Positions 14,023 to 16,909 of a stretch of DNA of 16,909 nt are shown here, piece after piece. Positions within the stretch are counted from its first letter, which is position 1. Each line of letters opens with the position of its first letter. The stretch is from Chloroflexota bacterium (GTDB taxonomy: Bacteria > Chloroflexota > Anaerolineae > Anaerolineales > Villigracilaceae), in contig JAJYOH010000063.1 of NCBI GenBank assembly GCA_021796315.1, positions 1-16,909 on the forward strand, in the 5' to 3' direction. Made by a program: the position numbers and the translations under genes. The notes below the pieces were generated by a model. It was not told the DNA's origin, did no database searches, and saw only the letters and a program-made list of their open reading frames with translations.

Positions 14023-14034
14023 GATGCCTGAGAT

Positions 14035-14064
14035 AAAAACCCCTTCCCCTCAATGGGGAAGGGG
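14035..14064 (-). terminator. intrinsic terminator of the P5C dehydrogenase gene
   Basis: A perfect ten-base-pair stem, CCCCTTCCCC (14040-14049) with GGGGAAGGGG (14055-14064), has a five-base loop. On the minus strand TTTTT follows at 14039-14035. It lies 10 bases after the dehydrogenase stop and about 12 bases before the start of the small membrane-protein gene. It probably limits or ends read-through into the CoA-transferase block. Confidence 0.9.
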
Positions 14065-14074
14065 CGATTGAAGC

Positions 14075-15808
14075 TTATTTGCGGCGGGCAGTTTTCCTCT
14101 TCCCTCTTCGAGGACTTCGCGAGGAGGATGCCTTTGCTGCAACCTTTTTCTTTGGCGCGGTTTTCTTTGCAACTTTCTTCACGGCTGCTTTTTTCGCCTT
14201 TGATGTAGGTTTCGCAGCTGCCTTAACTGCCGCGGCGGGTTTGATCAGCGTGCGGATTTGTTCGTGCATGTAAAGCTGGACATAATATAAACCGCCGCCG
14301 TTCTTGCCGCTTGCGCCGGAGCCTTTCCAGCCGCCGAACGGTTGGAAGCCCGGCCATGCGCCGGTGGTCGCGCCCTGTGGGCGATTGGCGTAGGTCACGC
14401 CCGCTTCGATCTGATCGAAGAACCAATCGGTTTCTTTTAGCGAGCCATAGAAGCCGGCGGTCAAACCGTAGTTGACATTGTTGGCGATCTTCATGGCTTC
14501 GTCAAGGTTGCTGACTTTGCCGATCGTGGTAATGGGCAGGAACATTTCATATTGCCACAGGCGATGGCTGAAGGGCAGATCGGTGACGAAGGTCGGCTCG
14601 CAATAGTAACCCTTGTCGAACATGCCGCCGGTCTTGACGTGTCCGCCGGTCAGGAATTTGCCGCCGCCCTGATTGATCTCTTCGTTGAAATTCTTGAAAT
14701 CGTTGTAGGCGCTGTGGTTGATCACCGGGCCGAGATATGTGGCGCGCTCGGTTGGGTCGCCGATGACGAGTTTCCCGGTCATGTCTTTCAAGCGTTTAAC
14801 CAATTCATCGTAGACGGGTTCTTCGACGATCACGCGTGAGGCCGCCGAGCATTTCTGTCCCTGCAGACCAAAAGCGCTTCGGACGATGCCGGTAGCGGCA
14901 TCCGTTAGATCGGCATTGCGCGACACGATAACGGGATTCTTTCCGCCGAGCTCCAGCACGATGGGGCGGACGTAGTTGCGATTCGCGAAATCGCGGTACA
15001 TCTTCATGCCGACATCGAAGGAGCCGGTGAAGGTTGCGCCATCCACATCCTGATTGTCAACCAGGGCCTGTCCAAGTGTGGAGCCGGGGCCGCTGACGAA
15101 GTTGACCACGCCATCCGGGAAACCGGCATCGCGCAAAGCTTCGGCATACAGGCGGACGATCCAGGCTGTGTCCGTGGCAGGTTTGATTACAACGGTGTTA
15201 CCCGCAACGAGCGCCGCGCCGGTCGGGCCGCCGGTCAGGGCAAAGGGGAAGTTGAAGGGGCTGACAATGAGCCACACACCGTAAGGTCGAAGCACCGAGA
15301 CGTTAGTGGCATCGTATCCAACCAGCGGGTCTTTTCCCATCGGTTTGACGAAGCCCTTATTTTGCTCCATCATCAAGGCGGAATAATACATTAGGTCGGC
15401 AGTTTCCTGCACATCGCCGAGAGACTCCATGCGGTTCTTGCCGACTTCGAGCGCCATAGCTGCGCCGAGTTCAAAGATACGGGCTTCAAGATTGGACGCA
15501 GCCTTGCGAACGAGGCGGACACGTTCCTGCCAGGGCGTGCGGCTCCATTTTGGGAAGGCCCTGCGAGCCGCAGCAATCGCCTGGTTGGCGTGGCTGGCGT
15601 TGCCTTTTTGCATTTTGGCCAGCACCCAGTCGGTGTTGACCGGGGAATGATCGTCAAATTTTTCGTCGGCAAATACATCCCTGCCGTCGATGATCATGCT
15701 GTATTCTTTTCCGAGATTTTGTTTGAGTTTTGTGACTGCCGCATCGAAGCCTTTATGCAATTCTTCGGGCGGGTTGAACATGGTTGCATACGTGAGTTTG
15801 AAAGCCAT
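14075..15808 (-). CDS. rocA: L-glutamate gamma-semialdehyde (P5C) dehydrogenase with histone-H1-like tail
   Basis: This NAD-dependent aldehyde dehydrogenase oxidises glutamate semialdehyde (from proline or ornithine) to glutamate. The 577-residue protein follows RocA-type enzymes: LGKEYSMIIDG near 33, SPFNFPFA (183-190), catalytic base E286 in VLELGGKNP, and nucleophile C320 in GLQGQKCSAASR. It ends with PFGGWKGSGASGKNGGG (490-506), and the core stops at about 522. The usual EIFGPV motif reads EMFLPI (421-426). Beyond the core is a 55-residue tail (523-577) with 17 Lys, 6 Arg, 15 Ala and no acidic residue, built from KKA/KKV/KPA units as in histone H1 and bacterial nucleoid proteins. RocA enzymes usually end near 515. 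A strong Shine-Dalgarno (TAGGAGG) precedes ATG 15808. Confidence 0.92.
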   Translation of the reverse strand: MAFKLTYATMFNPPEELHKGFDAAVTKLKQNLGKEYSMIIDGRDVFADEKFDDHSPVNTDWVLAKMQKGNASHANQAIAAARRAFPKWSRTPWQERVRLVRKAASNLEARIFELGAAMALEVGKNRMESLGDVQETADLMYYSALMMEQNKGFVKPMGKDPLVGYDATNVSVLRPYGVWLIVSPFNFPFALTGGPTGAALVAGNTVVIKPATDTAWIVRLYAEALRDAGFPDGVVNFVSGPGSTLGQALVDNQDVDGATFTGSFDVGMKMYRDFANRNYVRPIVLELGGKNPVIVSRNADLTDAATGIVRSAFGLQGQKCSAASRVIVEEPVYDELVKRLKDMTGKLVIGDPTERATYLGPVINHSAYNDFKNFNEEINQGGGKFLTGGHVKTGGMFDKGYYCEPTFVTDLPFSHRLWQYEMFLPITTIGKVSNLDEAMKIANNVNYGLTAGFYGSLKETDWFFDQIEAGVTYANRPQGATTGAWPGFQPFGGWKGSGASGKNGGGLYYVQLYMHEQIRTLIKPAAAVKAAAKPTSKAKKAAVKKVAKKTAPKKKVAAKASSSRSPRRGKRKTARRK

Positions 15809-15850
15809 ACAAAAGCCTCCTAAGAGTAGTCGGATGGTCAGCAGTCCTCG

Positions 15851-15896
15851 ATTATATATGTTGTTTACCGGAAGACTAAGTGACTAAATAGACTAA
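15851..15896 (-). promoter_or_regulatory. P5C dehydrogenase promoter with tandem TTAGTC motif
   Basis: On the minus strand a perfect TATAAT (15856-15851) lies about 43 nt before ATG 15808. Upstream, TTAGTC occurs three times in tandem (plus-strand GACTAA at 15874, 15882 and 15891, spaced 8 and 9 bases). The copy nearest the gene falls at the expected -35 distance. Three phased copies over the -35 region could form an operator, or may be a slippage repeat with a weak -35. Confidence 0.45.
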
Positions 15897-16016
15897 TATA
15901 GTATAGCGTAGGAATACACAACCGTCAAAGCAGGGCGTCTGTGTTTTGATGTGACGATATTCCCGACTTCATTACAAAGTATTTTTGGATTTTCTACAGT
16001 ACAGGCCAAATAATTG

Positions 16017-16083
16017 AACCGCGAAGCACGCGAAGTTTGTAAGAAAACCTTTAAATCTTTGCGTGCTTTGCGCTCTTTGCGGT
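16017..16083. repeat. imperfect inverted repeat (CGAAGCACGCGAAG type)
   Basis: The left arm CCGCGAAGCACGCGAAG (16019-16035) pairs with the right arm CTTTGCGTGCTTTGCG (16057-16072), with C-to-T changes that still allow G-U pairing, around a 21-base loop. The right side continues as CTCTTTGCGGT to 16083. Sequences of the 'ACCGCAAAGACGCGAAG' type are, to my knowledge, dispersed in many environmental genomes. Only one copy is in this window. Confidence 0.6.
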
Positions 16084-16241
16084 AAAAATCTTGTGATGTA
16101 CGGTAGATGGTTCCTGGATAAAAATCTTTCTGCCACCACTTTGACCCCTCATCCTGAACGGAGCATTTTGTTTTCTGTGGGTGATGATGTTATTAAGCCA
16201 ATATACAAGTTCCACCTTAAGTCTTTGTTTTCCAATATCCC

Positions 16242-16319
16242 TTATGCAAAGCAGGCATCGACAACATGCGGATCAAAGTGAATCCCGGCCTGTGATCTTA
16301 ATACGCCGGCCAATCTCAT
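16242..16319 (-). pseudogene. C-terminal relic of an HD-GYP phosphodiesterase gene
   Basis: From ATG 16319 the minus strand encodes 25 residues ending LRSQAGIHFDPHVVDACFA before TAA at 16242-16244. The AGxxFDPxVVDAF pattern is the conserved last helix of HD-GYP c-di-GMP phosphodiesterase domains. The same frame meets a stop four codons upstream of the relic, and the region beyond is the ECF promoter. The HD, HHExxDGxGYP and earlier motifs are absent. It is therefore a truncated relic, not a gene. A chance match is possible given the shortness, but the motif is specific. Confidence 0.5.
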
Positions 16320-16321
16320 AC

Positions 16322-16350
16322 TTGACATTCCCTTTTATTGTCTTGATAAT
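16322..16350 (+). promoter_or_regulatory. near-consensus promoter of the ECF ATPase gene
   Basis: A perfect TTGACA (16322-16327) and GATAAT (16345-16350) are separated by exactly 17 nt. The predicted start is near 16357, giving a leader of about 35 nt before ATG 16392. The leader is too short for a riboswitch and has only a weak ribosome-binding sequence. Confidence 0.8.
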
Positions 16351-16391
16351 AAGACTATCCTGATTGCGATTTGAGAAATTATTTGAACAAT

Positions 16392-16909
16392 ATGATTGAC
16401 ACTCCCCTCATCGTAGAAAATCTTTCTTTTCGGTATCGTGACCGGCAGGGAGCGGCCATTCATGATATTTCTTTTGAAGCCAACCCCGGAGAAATATTGC
16501 TCATCGCCGGCGCCAGCGGCTGCGGCAAGACCACGCTGATTCGCACCATCAACGGATTGATCCCGCGCTCATACAAAGGCGAACTCTCCGGCAGGGTTTT
16601 AGTCTTCGGCGAAGAAACGAAGAAGTGGAAACTCTCGCAGATTTCGCAAAAGATCGGCACGGTGTTACAGGACCCGGAGCGGCAGATCCTCGGCACGAAA
16701 GTTTTGAATGAAGTTGCCTTCGGCTTGGAAAATCTCGGCATGTCGCGCGAGGAAATTTTCCAGCGCGTGGATGAAGCTTTGGCCTTCCTGAAAATTCCCC
16801 ATTTGCGCGGGCGCGAAACATTTTTGCTTTCGGGCGGTGAGAAACAAAAAGTGGCGCTGGCTGGCGTGCTTGCCATGCGTCCCCGTATTTTGCTGCTCGA
16901 TGAGGGGAG
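16392..16909 (+). CDS. ecfA: ECF transporter ATPase component (EcfA/CbiO-like), 3' end outside window
   Basis: The first 172 codons are present and the gene runs off the window. It has the ABC ATPase set: A-loop aromatic Y15, Walker A GASGCGKT (40-47), the Q-loop VLQDPERQ (91-98), signature LSGGE (146-150) and Walker B ILLLDE (166-171). The Q-loop form Q-D-P-E-x-Q, and the text LSFRYRDRQGAAIHDISFEANPGE at the start, are typical of energy-coupling-factor transporters that take up vitamins or metal ions. The substrate depends on the S component, which lies outside. In many ECF loci a second ATPase or a fused double ATPase follows. ATG 16392 follows a strong promoter but has only a weak Shine-Dalgarno. 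Confidence 0.88.
   Translation, partial: MIDTPLIVENLSFRYRDRQGAAIHDISFEANPGEILLIAGASGCGKTTLIRTINGLIPRSYKGELSGRVLVFGEETKKWKLSQISQKIGTVLQDPERQILGTKVLNEVAFGLENLGMSREEIFQRVDEALAFLKIPHLRGRETFLLSGGEKQKVALAGVLAMRPRILLLDEG

Larger units (their letters stand above)
15897..16321. other. gene-poor region between the dehydrogenase and ECF ATPase genes
   Basis: No intact coding region with family features was found here. It holds an imperfect inverted repeat (16017-16083), a short HD-GYP relic on the minus strand (16242-16319), and two copies of TAAAAATCTT (16083 and 16119). A stretch around 16147-16160 (CATCCTGAACGGAG) looks like fragments of repeats seen in many environmental bacteria. Open frames of 60-72 codons on the plus strand show no recognisable protein. 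No riboswitch was recognised before the ECF gene. Confidence 0.5.

Noticed and set aside
13763..14053. 96-codon minus-strand ORF overlapping the small membrane protein
   Set aside because: It has no hydrophobic or domain pattern, starts inside the terminator and overlaps the start of subunit A.
16351..16391. Riboswitch controlling the ECF ATPase
   Set aside because: The near-consensus promoter leaves a leader of only about 35 nt, too short for known vitamin riboswitches.
16460..16876. 138-codon minus-strand ORF
   Set aside because: It is antisense to the ECF ATPase, whose Walker, Q-loop and signature motifs are clear on the plus strand.

Overview
The window looks like chromosomal DNA of a free-living bacterium of moderate GC content. 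The mix of protein families (a P5C dehydrogenase with a long Lys/Ala tail, a glutaconate-type CoA-transferase, an ECF transporter ATPase, PspC, CPBP protease and a GAPFWFD-type membrane protein) and the apparent mixture of Shine-Dalgarno-led and leaderless genes would fit an anaerobic Chloroflexota (Anaerolineae-like) genome. That placement is inference from family style only. No rRNA, tRNA, CRISPR array, phage or complete transposon was seen.

Layout. 1-1034: a C-terminal remnant of a carboxymuconolactone decarboxylase-like gene (+) faces a two-gene minus-strand unit, a thioredoxin fused to a DUF2892 membrane domain preceded by a free-standing DUF2892 protein. 1207-2771: an RluB/RsuA-type pseudouridine synthase (+) converges on a CBS-CBS-ACT sensor protein (-), with a near-perfect bidirectional terminator between them. 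3052-3802: a plus-strand pair (VOC-fold protein, SnoaL/NTF2-fold protein) behind a clear sigma70-type promoter. 3845-9772: minus-strand housekeeping and membrane genes (histidine phosphatase, RarA, a GAPFWFD membrane protein, an EamA exporter, a HAD hydrolase, a CPBP protease, PspC).

9848-15808: a minus-strand metabolic block. It contains P5C (glutamate-semialdehyde) dehydrogenase, its own strong terminator, a small membrane protein, glutaconate-type CoA-transferase subunit A, a 266-bp repeat-bounded relic, an alpha/beta hydrolase, a GGDEF diguanylate cyclase and CoA-transferase subunit B. The theme is amino-acid or acid CoA catabolism with a c-di-GMP enzyme embedded. 15809-16391: a gene-poor stretch with a tandem TTAGTC motif at the dehydrogenase promoter, an imperfect inverted repeat of a type that looks dispersed, and a short HD-GYP C-terminal relic. 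16392-end: the first 172 codons of an ECF-type transporter ATPase (+) behind an almost ideal promoter.

The points most worth a second look are: (i) the internally deleted GxxExxR gene inside an inverted-repeat element that exactly fills the gap between two genes; (ii) the histone-H1-like tail on the P5C dehydrogenase; (iii) the CoA-transferase subunits split by a hydrolase and a diguanylate cyclase; (iv) a set of genes with a -10 box 6-8 nt before the ATG and no Shine-Dalgarno, implying leaderless mRNAs; (v) the thioredoxin-DUF2892 fusion beside a lone DUF2892. I did not find a convincing multi-gene system of a wholly new kind.
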